A stretch of 64,000 nucleotides of DNA, from positions 1-64,000 of the forward strand of contig DASPXV010000151.1 in the NCBI GenBank assembly GCA_035637115.1, written 5' to 3'. Every line of letters begins with the position of its first letter. The first letter of the stretch is position 1. The notes beneath the pieces are model-generated. The model searched no databases and was not told the origin of the DNA. It saw only the letters and a program-made list of their open reading frames with translations. Source of the DNA: JAICSD01 sp035637115. GTDB taxonomy: Bacteria; Acidobacteriota; Vicinamibacteria; Vicinamibacterales; 2-12-FULL-66-21. Positions 48,704-58,482 of the stretch are shown here, one piece after another. A program made the translations under genes and the position numbers.

Positions 48704-50248
48704 CTCCCATTCAATCGTCGAAGGAGGCTTGGAACTAATGTCGTAGACCACCCGGTTAATCCCCTTCACTTCATTCACGATGCGCGACGAAATCGATCCC
48801 AGCAGATCGTGCGGGAGGCGCGCCCAGTCCGCCGTCATCCCGTCCCTGCTCTCGACCGCGCGGATCGCGACCGTGTACTCGTAGGTGCGCGCGTCCCCCA
48901 TGACGCCCACGCTCTGCACCGGGAGCAGCACGGCAAACGACTGCCATACGCGGCGGTACCAGCCGGCTTTCTTCACTTCCTCGGCGACGATCGCGTCCGC
49001 CTTGCGCACGAGATCGAGGCGCGCGGCCGTGACCTCTCCGAGGATGCGCACCGCGAGTCCCGGCCCCGGGAACGGCTGGCGCCACACGAACTCGTCGTCC
49101 AGCCCCATTTCCTTGCCCACGGCACGGACTTCATCCTTGAACAGCTGCCGTAGCGGTTCCACGAGCTTGAAGCGCATCCCTTCGGGCAGGCCGCCGACGT
49201 TGTGATGGCTCTTGATCACGTGCGACGGTCCGATCACCGAGACGCTCTCGATCACGTCCGGATACAGCGTCCCCTGCGCGAGAAAGTCGAAGCCTCCCTG
49301 CGTCTGTGCGAGCCGTTTCGCTTCCGCCTCGAACACTTCGATGAACGCCGCGCCGATGATCTTCCGTTTCTTCTCGGGATCCGTCACGCCGCGCAGACGA
49401 TCCATGAACAACTGCGTCGCATCCACGAATACGAGCGGGAGCTGCAAGCGCTCGAACCGCTGGCGGATCTGCGCGGCTTCGTCGAGCCGCATCACGCCGT
49501 TGTCCACGAAGATGCACGTCAGCCGATCGCCGATCGCCTTGTGAATCAACAGCGCTGCGACCGTCGAATCGACGCCGCCGCTCAGGCCGCAGACGACTCG
49601 CCCATCACCCACTTGCGCCTCGATCTTGCCGACCGTCTCCTGCACGAATGACGCCATCGTCCAATCGCCCGTGCAGCCGCAGATGTCGAATGCGAAGTTG
49701 CGCAGGATCTGCGTACCGTGATCGGTATGTGCGACCTCCGGATGAAACAGGAGCGCGTAGTACCGGCGTTCCTCGTCGGCCATTGCCGCAACCGGCGCGT
49801 TCGTGCTGGTCGCCGTCACGGTGAAGCCGGAGGGCGCGGATTTCACGAAGTCGCCGTGGCTCGCCCAGACTCGCAGCTCTGATCCGATCGACGAGAGCAT
49901 CGGCGCTCCCTTTTCGATCTTGATCGTGGCGAGGCCGAATTCGCGATGCGGCGCCGGTGCGACGACGCCGCCAAGCGCGTCGGTCATCAACTGCATCCCG
50001 TAACAGATGCCCAGCACCGGCAGGCCAGCGTCGAAGACTGCGGTCTCGCAGCGCGGCGCCGAATCCTCCGACACGCTCCGCGGTCCGCCGGACAGAACGA
50101 TGCCGACCGGCTTGCGCGCCTTGATCTCCGCCATCGGCGTGTTGAACGGAAGGATCTCGGAATACACCGACAGTTCTCGCAGCCGGCGCGCAATCAATTG
50201 CGTGAACTGCGATCCGAAATCGAGCACGACGATAGTTTGATGAGTCAC
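48701..50248 (-). CDS. guaA: GMP synthase (glutamine-hydrolysing)
   Basis: 515 residues from a GTG at 50248. The class I glutamine amidotransferase domain has the nucleophile Cys82 in LGICYGMQLM. The ATP pyrophosphatase domain has the P-loop SGGVDSTVAA, and the C-terminal dimerisation domain ends DISSKPPSTIEWE. It converts XMP to GMP. No Shine-Dalgarno precedes the GTG. Confidence 0.97.
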   Translation of the reverse strand: MTHQTIVVLDFGSQFTQLIARRLRELSVYSEILPFNTPMAEIKARKPVGIVLSGGPRSVSEDSAPRCETAVFDAGLPVLGICYGMQLMTDALGGVVAPAPHREFGLATIKIEKGAPMLSSIGSELRVWASHGDFVKSAPSGFTVTATSTNAPVAAMADEERRYYALLFHPEVAHTDHGTQILRNFAFDICGCTGDWTMASFVQETVGKIEAQVGDGRVVCGLSGGVDSTVAALLIHKAIGDRLTCIFVDNGVMRLDEAAQIRQRFERLQLPLVFVDATQLFMDRLRGVTDPEKKRKIIGAAFIEVFEAEAKRLAQTQGGFDFLAQGTLYPDVIESVSVIGPSHVIKSHHNVGGLPEGMRFKLVEPLRQLFKDEVRAVGKEMGLDDEFVWRQPFPGPGLAVRILGEVTAARLDLVRKADAIVAEEVKKAGWYRRVWQSFAVLLPVQSVGVMGDARTYEYTVAIRAVESRDGMTADWARLPHDLLGSISSRIVNEVKGINRVVYDISSKPPSTIEWE

Positions 50249-50274
50249 GGGAGGACGAGACGCTATTATAAGGT
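50249..50274. promoter_or_regulatory. Compact bidirectional promoter between guaA and the propeller gene
   Basis: The element CTATTATAAG gives TATTAT on the plus strand (50264-50269), ending 5 bp before the GTG start, and a perfect TATAAT on the minus strand (50270-50265), 16 bp before the guaA GTG. Start sites 6-7 nt downstream would make the plus transcript leaderless and the guaA leader about 10 nt. Confidence 0.55.
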
Positions 50275-51609
50275 GTGCCGAAGGCCGACACCACTACATC
50301 TTGTAGGGCATTTGCGCTCACAGCCGCGCTCGTGCTGTCTTTCGCGTCAGGCTCGCCCGCAGCCGATCGGTTTCCTGCCCCTCGCCTGCCTGTCAAGACA
50401 CACTGGTCCGTCGATCTGCGCGCCGGCGTCGGTGGCGCCCCGGTCAGTGACGGCGACCGCGTGTATCTCGCGCTGCGCACCGCGCACATTGTTGCGCTCG
50501 CGCTGAGCGATGGTCACGAACTATGGCGCATCGAAAAGGACGTGAGCGCGCCGATGGCCGCGAGCGACGGGATGTTGTTCGTGTCCGCCGCCGACGCCAT
50601 CGAAGCCCTGCGCGGGACCGACGGCAAAAGTATCTGGACCGCTCCACGAGTCAAGGCCGCGGCGCCGCTGGTTGCTGCAGCAGGCCTGCTGATCGCGGCG
50701 ACCGAGAGCGAGGTCGTCACAATCAAGGCCGCCGACGGCCAGATCGTGTGGCGCCATGCCGCTGGCGGCGTGCGCCAGGCGCCCATCGTCGACGGCGAAC
50801 GCGTCTTCGTCGGCGCGGACGATGGCCGCCTGCTGGCGATGAAACTCTCCACCGGCGAAGTCACCTGGGAAAAGTACGTCGAAGGTGGCGTGACCGCGCT
50901 CGCTGCGTATCGCGGCCTCGTCTACGCAGGTGCGGGCACCAAGCAGTTTTACTGCATGGACGCCAGGAACGGTGCGGTCAGGTGGCCGTACCGCATCGGC
51001 TCGATTCCTTCCGGCGCGATCGCCGTCGACGACGACCGCGTGTATTTCACCGCACTCGACAACGTCGTCCGCGCGCTGGATCGCGAGACGGGCAACCAGC
51101 AGTGGCAGACCGCGCTCAAGAGGCGTCCCGTCGCGGGAGTTCGGCTCGTCGGCCACGTGATCTTCGTGCAGGTCAGCGGCACGGAGCTGATGATGCTCCT
51201 CGATCGCACCGGCGCGCGAAGCGGCAACATTCCGCTGCCTGGAGAAACGACGCGTGATACGCCGCCGGATGTACGGGAAACCGCCGCGGGCGTGAACGTG
51301 GTCGTCGTGACGGGCGGATTATCGAATCAGTGGCAGTTGACACTGATTGGGCCGGCTGCGGAACCGGCGCTCGAACCCCTCGATCGGTGGACGCCGCTGC
51401 CCGGCGTGAGCTTCCTGACCGATCCGCTGACGGCGCCGATCGGCCGCGTGCTGCCGTGGCTCGTGCTGACGGATCCGATCGTGCACCCGTTTTCAGCGAT
51501 GGAATGGCCGATCGTGCTGCGCGATCCGCCGCTCGAGCCGCTTACGACGCTCCCGGGGCTCCAGCTCCGGCCGTTGTCGCCCGTGCTGCCCGTTCGTCGC
51601 GGAGCGTAG
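50275..51609 (+). CDS. PQQ-type beta-propeller repeat protein, exported
   Basis: 444 residues from the GTG at 50275. A signal peptide covers about 1-30 (FALTAALVLSFASGSPAA). Repeats of the type VYLALRTAHIVALALSDGHELWRIE and VFVGADDGRLLAMKLSTGEVTWE form a BamB/PQQ-like propeller (about 45-345). No quinone-dehydrogenase catalytic residues are recognised, so a binding or scaffold role is more likely. The C-terminal 22 codons overlap the convergent aminotransferase gene and are Pro/Leu-rich. Confidence 0.85.
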   Translation: MPKADTTTSCRAFALTAALVLSFASGSPAADRFPAPRLPVKTHWSVDLRAGVGGAPVSDGDRVYLALRTAHIVALALSDGHELWRIEKDVSAPMAASDGMLFVSAADAIEALRGTDGKSIWTAPRVKAAAPLVAAAGLLIAATESEVVTIKAADGQIVWRHAAGGVRQAPIVDGERVFVGADDGRLLAMKLSTGEVTWEKYVEGGVTALAAYRGLVYAGAGTKQFYCMDARNGAVRWPYRIGSIPSGAIAVDDDRVYFTALDNVVRALDRETGNQQWQTALKRRPVAGVRLVGHVIFVQVSGTELMMLLDRTGARSGNIPLPGETTRDTPPDVRETAAGVNVVVVTGGLSNQWQLTLIGPAAEPALEPLDRWTPLPGVSFLTDPLTAPIGRVLPWLVLTDPIVHPFSAMEWPIVLRDPPLEPLTTLPGLQLRPLSPVLPVRRGA

Positions 51610-52804
51610 CGGCAAGCCGCGCGACTCCCGCCTGGATGCGCTCCGGCGTGGGCGCGGAGAACGACAGCCGCAGCGTGTTCTGCCCGCTGCCATTGACATA
51701 GAAAGCGTCGCCGGTTACGTAGACCACACCGTGTTCGATGGCGCGCCCGATCATCTGCGTCGCGTCGATGCCAGGCGGGAGCGTGATCCACAGGAAGAAT
51801 CCTCCCTTGGGCTTCGGCCAGGTGACGTCAGGTCCTACCTCGCGCTGCAGCGCCTCTTCCATGACGTCGCGCTTGTGCGCGTAGTGCCGGCGCAGCAGCG
51901 GCAGCTGCCGTTCGAGGACCCCGCGGCGGCACGCTTCGTAGATCATCCGCTGATCGAGCGATCCGGTCAGCAGATCTTCGGCCTGCTTCGCCATCTCGAA
52001 GCGTGAGGCCAGCGAGGCGGGCGCGGCGATCCACGCGACGCGGTATCCGGGCGCGAGCGTCTTCGAGAAGCTGCTCAAGTACACGACGCGTCCGCGCGTG
52101 TCATCCGCTTTGACCGGCCGAACGTCCGCCTCGGTGGCCGAGTCCTCGAAGTAGAGGTCGCGGTACGGATCGTCCTCGACGATCAGCACGTCGCGTCGTT
52201 CCGCCCATTCGAGGAGCCGCTGGCGCTTGTGGAGGCCAATCAGCAGCCCCGTAGGGTTTTGAAAATTGGGAACGACGTAAAGGAACTTCACCCGACGCCC
52301 TTCACGCCGCAGGCGGTCGTAAGTCGCGTCGAGGGCGACGAGATCGATGCCGTCCGCGTCCTGCGGCACGCCAACCATCGTCGCCTGCACGTTGCGAAAG
52401 GCGGTGATCGCGCCGACATACGTCGGCAGCTCCACCAGAATCACATCACCGGGATCGATGAGCACGCGGGCGACAAGATCGAGTCCCTGCTGCGAACCCG
52501 TCGTCACGAGCAGATCCTCCATCTTTGCGGCGACGCCGCGGCGCTGCATGATGCCGGTGATGGCGTCGAGCAGCGGACGATAGCCGCGCGTCGGGCCGTA
52601 CTGCAGGACGCTGCCGTCGCGGCTCGCGAGGAGCGCCGCGGCGATGCCGGCGAAGTCGTCCCACGGAAACGTGTCGGGCGCGGGATAGCCCGGCGCGAAC
52701 GAGATGATGTCGCGGCCGCTCGCCAGGACCGCGCCCATTTTGCGGATCGCGGACTCCTGCATCAGCCGCCCCGCGTTCGACAAAAAACTATCGGTATTCG
52801 TCAT
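51542..52804 (-). CDS. PLP-dependent aminotransferase, fold type I (LysN/2-aminoadipate type)
   Basis: 420 residues from the ATG at 52804, which overlaps the stop of the upstream membrane-protein gene (ATGA). The PLP Lys is Lys248 in SSFSKTLAPGYRVAWI; other cofactor contacts are Asn183 in NFQNPTG and Asp212 in DDPYRDLYFE. The opening IISFAPGYPAPDTFPW is typical of the class I group near 2-aminoadipate aminotransferases and MocR catalytic domains, without the HTH. The substrate cannot be fixed. The 3' end overlaps the propeller gene by 68 nt, encoding an Ala/Thr-rich tail. Confidence 0.9.
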   Translation of the reverse strand: MTNTDSFLSNAGRLMQESAIRKMGAVLASGRDIISFAPGYPAPDTFPWDDFAGIAAALLASRDGSVLQYGPTRGYRPLLDAITGIMQRRGVAAKMEDLLVTTGSQQGLDLVARVLIDPGDVILVELPTYVGAITAFRNVQATMVGVPQDADGIDLVALDATYDRLRREGRRVKFLYVVPNFQNPTGLLIGLHKRQRLLEWAERRDVLIVEDDPYRDLYFEDSATEADVRPVKADDTRGRVVYLSSFSKTLAPGYRVAWIAAPASLASRFEMAKQAEDLLTGSLDQRMIYEACRRGVLERQLPLLRRHYAHKRDVMEEALQREVGPDVTWPKPKGGFFLWITLPPGIDATQMIGRAIEHGVVYVTGDAFYVNGSGQNTLRLSFSAPTPERIQAGVARLAATLRDERAARATTAGAGAPGAS

Positions 52805-53784
52805 GCAACTCGAATGTCGGAAGAAGAATGGTACCAGCGGTAATGCGACAAGTATGCGCCGAGCGCGGCCAGCGCGACGTACTCGAACACGATGCCGCGC
52901 ACGAGCCACGCGGCAAGCTGCAACGGCAATACGGCCAGTCCGACCAGCGGTACGAACGCGATCAGGCCGAGTCCGGCCGTCGCCAGGATCGACGCCGCCG
53001 TCGCAATCACGACGGTGACGAGCACGACACCGAACACACCGGCGACTTCGCGAAGGTGCCCCCAGACGAACGCGAGCGCCATCACGACACCCTTGCGAAC
53101 GCTGACGTCTTCGATCGCGACGACCATTTGTGTCATCAGGTAAAAGAAATTCAACAGCGTGATCCAGACGATGAGGACGCTCGACGCGGCCGCGGCCGTG
53201 ACGGTCCATCCGAGCAGGACCGCGGAGTTGCCGACCAGCGCATAGCCGCCGAAGACGATGGCGACGTACACGGCCGCCGTGATGCCGTACATGAGCAGCA
53301 GACCGAACCCGATGCGCAGGTAGCGGCGCCACAGCCGCCGACAGCCGTCGAGGAAAGGATCGATGGCCACCACCGACGCGCGGCGCAGCGATTCGAGCCG
53401 CAGTGGCGGACGGTCGATCGGCCCCGCAACGCGTTCCGCTTCGGCGAGCAGGGCGACCGTGCCTCCCTTGACCACGAACGTCAGCATCGAGCCGCAGACG
53501 AGCACGAGCAGGCCGGATGCGATGAACGCCGTCAGCGCGACGGGGCTCGCCATCAGCGCTGAGAGGATCGAGGTCACGATGTCGCGAACGTCACCGCTCA
53601 GAAGATCGGTCAGGCTCGTATCGAGCAACAGCGCGACGAGGAAGGCGCCGCCGACGATCGGCACGGCGAGCAGGAGCTTGAGGACGGATTCAGTAACGAA
53701 CTGGACGATCACGAGCGGCCAGTTGGCCGCGGCAATCAGCGCGCCGCGCTTCAAGGCGGCCTTCAGCCCCGGAGTGTGCGCCAT
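52801..53784 (-). CDS. Polytopic membrane protein of unknown function
   Basis: 327 residues from the ATG at 53784. About six hydrophobic segments are visible, e.g. LLLAVPIVGGAFLVALLL, FIASGLLVLVCGSMLTFVV, FGLLLMYGITAAVYVAIVF and ATAASILATAGLGLIAFVP. Cytoplasmic loops are Arg-rich. No catalytic or transporter motif was recognised. It overlaps the aminotransferase start by 4 nt, so the two are coexpressed, and it diverges from the large kinase gene by 23 bp. Confidence 0.8.
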   Translation of the reverse strand: MAHTPGLKAALKRGALIAAANWPLVIVQFVTESVLKLLLAVPIVGGAFLVALLLDTSLTDLLSGDVRDIVTSILSALMASPVALTAFIASGLLVLVCGSMLTFVVKGGTVALLAEAERVAGPIDRPPLRLESLRRASVVAIDPFLDGCRRLWRRYLRIGFGLLLMYGITAAVYVAIVFGGYALVGNSAVLLGWTVTAAAASSVLIVWITLLNFFYLMTQMVVAIEDVSVRKGVVMALAFVWGHLREVAGVFGVVLVTVVIATAASILATAGLGLIAFVPLVGLAVLPLQLAAWLVRGIVFEYVALAALGAYLSHYRWYHSSSDIRVA

Positions 53785-53813
53785 CGACAAACATCTCACT
53801 ATACATCGTGTAT
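53785..53813. promoter_or_regulatory. Compact divergent promoter with ATACA-TCG-TGTAT dyad
   Basis: An inverted repeat, ATACA (53801-53805) / TGTAT (53809-53813), overlaps TATAGT on the minus strand (53803-53798) and TATACA on the plus strand (53800-53805). The plus -10 is too close to the GTG at 53808 for initiation upstream of it, so the kinase may really start at GTG 53826. The dyad could also bind a regulator. Confidence 0.45.
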
Positions 53814-56800
53814 CCTGCCGATGAGGTGGTCTATCGCCGTGTCAGCGTCGCGCGCGTGTCGGTCGTGGGGTGCGCGGCGGCAGTTCTCGTTCTCCTGATC
53901 GGCGGCGCGCTGGAGCTCGCGCGGTTCGGGGCGAACGATGCCGCGGCGGCCGCGCGCGTCGAACAGGAGGTGCGCGCCGCATTCGCGAACATGACATCGG
54001 ACGTCGAGCGCATGGCGCACGACGTGGCGCAGGACGAGCGCGTCAAGGAGGCAATGGCCTCCGGGCTCGAGACCGACGCCGGCGTCCGCACGCTGTTCGA
54101 CGCCGCCGCGCGCGCGCGTTTCCGCAAGCCATCGGATCTCTCCGTCGTCGCGGTCACAATCTACAACTCGCATGGCGTCGCCCGCGGGTGGGCCGGTCGC
54201 GCGTCGGATCTTCCAGCCGAGCGCCCTCGACCCGCGCCGCTGTTCGTCGCCCCTTCCCCCCTTGGTCTGCGCCTCGTCTACCTGGAACGCATAACGGGGC
54301 GAGATCGCACAGTGCTCGGTTCCGTCGCGGTAGAGCACGTGCTCACGCCCGCACGCGCCGGTTCCATGCTCCTGACGACGAGTGACTACGTGATGCCGAC
54401 GAGCCGTGCGCCGGTTTTGTTGCGGCTGAACGACGGAGGGCGGACGGGCAACGCGGCTGTCCCGACGTTCGTCGTCACGGCGGCGGACGGCACACCACTC
54501 GTGGATGCGTCGATCGCGCCGGGACAGCTGGCGGCCAGCCGCGCGCAGATGCGCCGCACGGCGGCCGCTGCGGCCATCGCGCTTCTCGCGCTCACAACCC
54601 TCCTCCTCGCTGGACCTTTGCTTGATGCGCGCGCGCGTGCGCGGACCGCGCGGCGGGAGCTCGGGCTGACCGCGATGATTCTCGTGGTTGTCCTGGCGGC
54701 GAGTGCGCTCCTCTGGTTCGCCTTCGCCATGGCGCCATGGAGCGCGGTGGCGGGATATAGGACCGCATTCCGGCTGCTCCTTGGCGGCGCTACTGCTGCC
54801 GGCCTTGCCGCCACGCTCGTGTCCGCCGCCGTGCGCCTGCGCGTGGCGCTTCGCCGGATCAGGCAATCGCCGGAGTCCCAATGGGGGCTGTTCATCGCGG
54901 CGCAGCTCGCGTGCGGTGTGGTCCTCGCCGCGTTATTCATCCTGTTCGAGCGTGTGCTGGGCCGAAGCGTCGATCCGGCGGCCGTCGATCTGCGTCATTT
55001 CTCGCTCCACCCGTGGAGCGCGGCCCGCCTCGCGACGCTGGCCGGCGTGCTGCTCGCGCACGCAGCGGTCCTCTGGGCCGGCGCTCTGGCCTGCGCGATC
55101 GCGATCGCGCGCTGGCGGCTGCCGCGAAGCTGGTCATCCCGTCACGCGGTAGCGGCGGTACTCTGGCTCATCCCGATCGTCCTGCTCGCGTCCGCGGGCG
55201 TCCGGCGCGGGTGGCCGATTCCGGTATCTGCCGTCGTGCTCGGCGCGGTCGCCTGCGCGGCCGCTGCGCTCATCGCGCCGCGCCTGGTGACGTGGTACCG
55301 CCGCGCGACGGTCGCATCGCGGATCCTCGCACTGTTCATGGGGTTCCTGCTGCCTGCGCTGCTCGTGTATCCGTCCGTGCACTTTTTTTCCGAGCGATCG
55401 ATGCGCCATCTGGTGGAGACGCGCTACGCCGTCGAGGCGATGCGCCACCCGCAGACGCTGCAGGAACGGCTGCGCCAGGCGCTCGATGAGATCGACGCCG
55501 TACCCGGGCTGCCCGACCTCGTGGAGAATGCCGCGCGCGCATCCGCCGATGTGCCTCGGACCGACACCGCGTTCCGTCTCTGGAGCCAGACCGTCCTCGC
55601 ACGCGAACGTCTCACGAGCAACCTGGAGATCTACAACGACAAAGGGGCGCTCGTCAGCCGCTTTGCACTCGGGTTCCCGGAATACACAGGCGGTGCGCAG
55701 GCAACGGAAACGCTCGGCAGCTGCCAATGGGAAATCGTCGGCGAAGCGCTGCCATTCGCCGGCGCGCAGGAACGCAACACGCTCCACGCGCAGCGAAGCG
55801 TCTGCGTCGACGCGCGTCCGATCGGCGCGATCGTCGTCCACGTCGTGTTCGATTACCGCACGCTGCCGTTCATCACGTCGCAGTCCGCCTATTTCGACGT
55901 GTTCAGCCCGGCGGGCACCGGCACTGCGCTCGAAGGCCCGCCGGCGGGTGACGTGGATTTCACCGTCTATGGCTGGGGCCTGACGACGATCTACTCCTCC
56001 GGACCCGACGCGTGGCCGCTGTACGACGAAACGTTCAAGCGGGTCTACGCGTCTCGCCAGCCGTTCTGGACGGTGCTGCGCAAGCGAAACGCCGCCTACA
56101 ACGTGTACTTCGCGAACGATCGGCAATTCATCTACAGCCTCGGTTATGCCGTCGCGGGTGTGTTCGATCACCTGGTACGGCTCGCGGAGCTGACGACGCT
56201 GGCCGCGGCGGTGTACGCCGTGATTCTCGTTGCGAACGTCGGCTTTACGCGGATCGGGCGCGGTACGCCGCAGACGGGACGCGCCCTGCTCCGAGAGATC
56301 CGCGCCAGCTTCTATCGCAAGCTGTTCCTCGCGTTCGTCCTCGCGTCGATCGTGCCGGTCCTGACTCTCGCGCTCGTCATCCGCACCTATTTCGCGGGTC
56401 TCCTGCTGACCGGCATTCAGGACGAAGCGTCGCGCACGGCCGCCGTCGCCCAGCGCGTGATCGAGGAGTCCGACGCGCTGATGCGGCGCGGCGCCGAAGG
56501 CGTTGTTCCCTTCGGCGACGACGTGATGGTCTGGATCAGCCAGTTGATCAGCCAGGACGTCAACGTCTTCATCGAGGCTGAACTGTACGCAACCAGCGAG
56601 CGCGACCTGTTCGCGTCCGGCGTCCTTCCGACGCGCACCCCAGACGACGTGTATCGCGCCATCGTGCTCCTGCGGCAGCCCAACGTGGTCACCGAGGACC
56701 GCATCGGCGATGTCCCGTACATGCTCGCCGCCGCCCCCGTTCGCCTGGGCAGCTTGAGCGGCGTCCTCACCGTGCCACTCGCGTTTCGCCAGCACGAAGT

Positions 56801-57737
56801 CGAGAGTGAGATCGACGATCTCGACCGCGGAGTACATCTCGCGGCGCTCTTCTTCATCCTGCTCGGCGCCGCGATCGGGTTGTCGATGGCCGAAAGAATT
56901 GCGGATCCAATCCGGCAGCTGACGCGCGCGACAGGAAGAATCGCGCGAGGGGACTTCGATGCGCGGATCGCCGTCCGGTCCTCGGACGAGCTGCGGCGGC
57001 TGGTGGATGCCTTCAACGGCATGGCCGCCGAGTTGAAAGGGCAGCGCGATCAGCTGGAGCGCACGCATCGGCTGGAAGCGTGGGCCGAGATGGCGCGGCA
57101 GGTCGCGCACGAGATCAAGAATCCGCTCACGCCGATCCAGCTCTCGGCCGAGCACCTGCGCCGGGTGCACGCGGATCGCGGCGAGCCGATGGGTCCGGTA
57201 CTCGAAGGCTGTGTGACGTCAATCCTTGGACAGGTGCGGTTGCTCCGCCAGATCGCGTCCGAGTTCTCCAGCTTCGCGTCTTCGCCGACCGCGCGTCGCG
57301 CACCCGCTGATCCCGTGCAAATCGTCCACGAGGTCGTCGAGCCGTATCGCGCGGGGCTTCAGGGGCGAATCGCCGTGATCAACGACGTGGCCGCGCCACT
57401 GCCGACGGTGTACGTGGATCGCACGCTGGTCACGCGCGCGCTCGCCAACATCGTCGAAAACGCGCTGCACGCGATGCCCGGCTCTGGATCGCTGCATCTC
57501 ACATCACGCGTGGAAGGCGACTGGGTGCTGATTCGTGTGGAAGACAGCGGCATGGGCATGGACGCCGACGCACTGGCCCGCGTATTCGAACCTTATTTCT
57601 CCACCAAGACGACCGGCACAGGGCTTGGACTTCCGATCGCTCTCCGCAACATCGAGCTCAGCGGCGGCCATATCGACGTCGACAGTGAAAAGGGACGCGG
57701 AACGGCCGTGACGATCAAGCTGCCGGTGGCGCGGTAG
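53808..57737 (+). CDS. Giant NtrY-like sensor histidine kinase
   Basis: 1,309 residues from the GTG at 53808 (GTG 53826 possible). About ten membrane helices form the N-terminal two thirds: one at about 14-36, a cluster between about 245 and 530, and later helices near 790, 835 and 1015. Two or three extracytoplasmic segments lie between them. A HAMP region follows (DPIRQLTRATGRIARGDFDA), then HisKA with His1101 in VAHEIKNPLTPIQLSAEHL, the N-box NIVENALHA (about 1215) and GTGLGLPIA. The H-box is of NtrY type. No PAS domain was recognised. No response-regulator gene is adjacent. Confidence 0.9.
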   Translation: MYPADEVVYRRVSVARVSVVGCAAAVLVLLIGGALELARFGANDAAAAARVEQEVRAAFANMTSDVERMAHDVAQDERVKEAMASGLETDAGVRTLFDAAARARFRKPSDLSVVAVTIYNSHGVARGWAGRASDLPAERPRPAPLFVAPSPLGLRLVYLERITGRDRTVLGSVAVEHVLTPARAGSMLLTTSDYVMPTSRAPVLLRLNDGGRTGNAAVPTFVVTAADGTPLVDASIAPGQLAASRAQMRRTAAAAAIALLALTTLLLAGPLLDARARARTARRELGLTAMILVVVLAASALLWFAFAMAPWSAVAGYRTAFRLLLGGATAAGLAATLVSAAVRLRVALRRIRQSPESQWGLFIAAQLACGVVLAALFILFERVLGRSVDPAAVDLRHFSLHPWSAARLATLAGVLLAHAAVLWAGALACAIAIARWRLPRSWSSRHAVAAVLWLIPIVLLASAGVRRGWPIPVSAVVLGAVACAAAALIAPRLVTWYRRATVASRILALFMGFLLPALLVYPSVHFFSERSMRHLVETRYAVEAMRHPQTLQERLRQALDEIDAVPGLPDLVENAARASADVPRTDTAFRLWSQTVLARERLTSNLEIYNDKGALVSRFALGFPEYTGGAQATETLGSCQWEIVGEALPFAGAQERNTLHAQRSVCVDARPIGAIVVHVVFDYRTLPFITSQSAYFDVFSPAGTGTALEGPPAGDVDFTVYGWGLTTIYSSGPDAWPLYDETFKRVYASRQPFWTVLRKRNAAYNVYFANDRQFIYSLGYAVAGVFDHLVRLAELTTLAAAVYAVILVANVGFTRIGRGTPQTGRALLREIRASFYRKLFLAFVLASIVPVLTLALVIRTYFAGLLLTGIQDEASRTAAVAQRVIEESDALMRRGAEGVVPFGDDVMVWISQLISQDVNVFIEAELYATSERDLFASGVLPTRTPDDVYRAIVLLRQPNVVTEDRIGDVPYMLAAAPVRLGSLSGVLTVPLAFRQHEVESEIDDLDRGVHLAALFFILLGAAIGLSMAERIADPIRQLTRATGRIARGDFDARIAVRSSDELRRLVDAFNGMAAELKGQRDQLERTHRLEAWAEMARQVAHEIKNPLTPIQLSAEHLRRVHADRGEPMGPVLEGCVTSILGQVRLLRQIASEFSSFASSPTARRAPADPVQIVHEVVEPYRAGLQGRIAVINDVAAPLPTVYVDRTLVTRALANIVENALHAMPGSGSLHLTSRVEGDWVLIRVEDSGMGMDADALARVFEPYFSTKTTGTGLGLPIALRNIELSGGHIDVDSEKGRGTAVTIKLPVAR

Positions 57738-58482
57738 GTTTTCGCCGGATTCTCGAGAACAGGAACACGACGACGGCCCACGTGATGTACGTGTAGGCCA
57801 TCACGACGAGCGCGACGCGGGGGTGCGACGCGATGAGCGCGATGATGACGGCGCCCAGGAAGAGCGCGAGATACGAACGGCGCCAGCCGACCTCGATTGC
57901 CTTGATGCTGCGGAAGCGGATCGTGCTCACCATCAGCAAGCCGGGCACGAGGACCATCGGGAGCGCAAGGATCGCGACGCGGGGATCCTGCAGGCCCCAC
58001 GGATACATGAACACCGTCGATGCGATCACGCCGCCGGCGGCCGGACTTGGCAGCCCCGCGAAGTAGCGCTTATCGGTCGTGCTTCCGGTCTGGATGTTGA
58101 AGCGCGCGAGCCGCATCGCGGCAGCGGTCACGTAAACGAACCCCGCGGCCCACCCGACACGACCGAGCGGCCAGAGCCCCCACGTGAACGCCAGGATTGC
58201 CGGCGCAAGGCCGAACGAGACGACATCGGCAAGCGAATCGAGTTCCACGCCAAAGGCGGATGATGAGTTGGTGAGACGCGCAAGGAAACCGTCCAGCGTG
58301 TCGAGCACCATCGCGATCCCGATGAGGACGGCCGCTGTATCGAAGTCGCCGCGTGTCGAGTACACGACGCACGCGTAGCCACAGAACAAGTTGCCGACCG
58401 TCATGAGCGACGGGACCAGAAACACACCCCGGCGGAAACGTTGCGGCCGGTCTTCCCGACGCCGCCGGAGCGGATAGATCAC
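57715..58482 (-). CDS. pssA: CDP-diacylglycerol-serine O-phosphatidyltransferase
   Basis: 255 residues, polytopic. The CDP-alcohol phosphotransferase motif is complete: Asp61, Asp64-Gly65, Ala68-Arg69, Gly78, Asp82 and Asp86. It makes phosphatidylserine. Its ATG overlaps the psd stop (ATGA), and its 3' end overlaps the convergent kinase by 23 nt. With psd it forms the phosphatidylethanolamine pathway. Confidence 0.95.
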   Translation of the reverse strand: MIYPLRRRREDRPQRFRRGVFLVPSLMTVGNLFCGYACVVYSTRGDFDTAAVLIGIAMVLDTLDGFLARLTNSSSAFGVELDSLADVVSFGLAPAILAFTWGLWPLGRVGWAAGFVYVTAAAMRLARFNIQTGSTTDKRYFAGLPSPAAGGVIASTVFMYPWGLQDPRVAILALPMVLVPGLLMVSTIRFRSIKAIEVGWRRSYLALFLGAVIIALIASHPRVALVVMAYTYITWAVVVFLFSRIRRKPTAPPAA

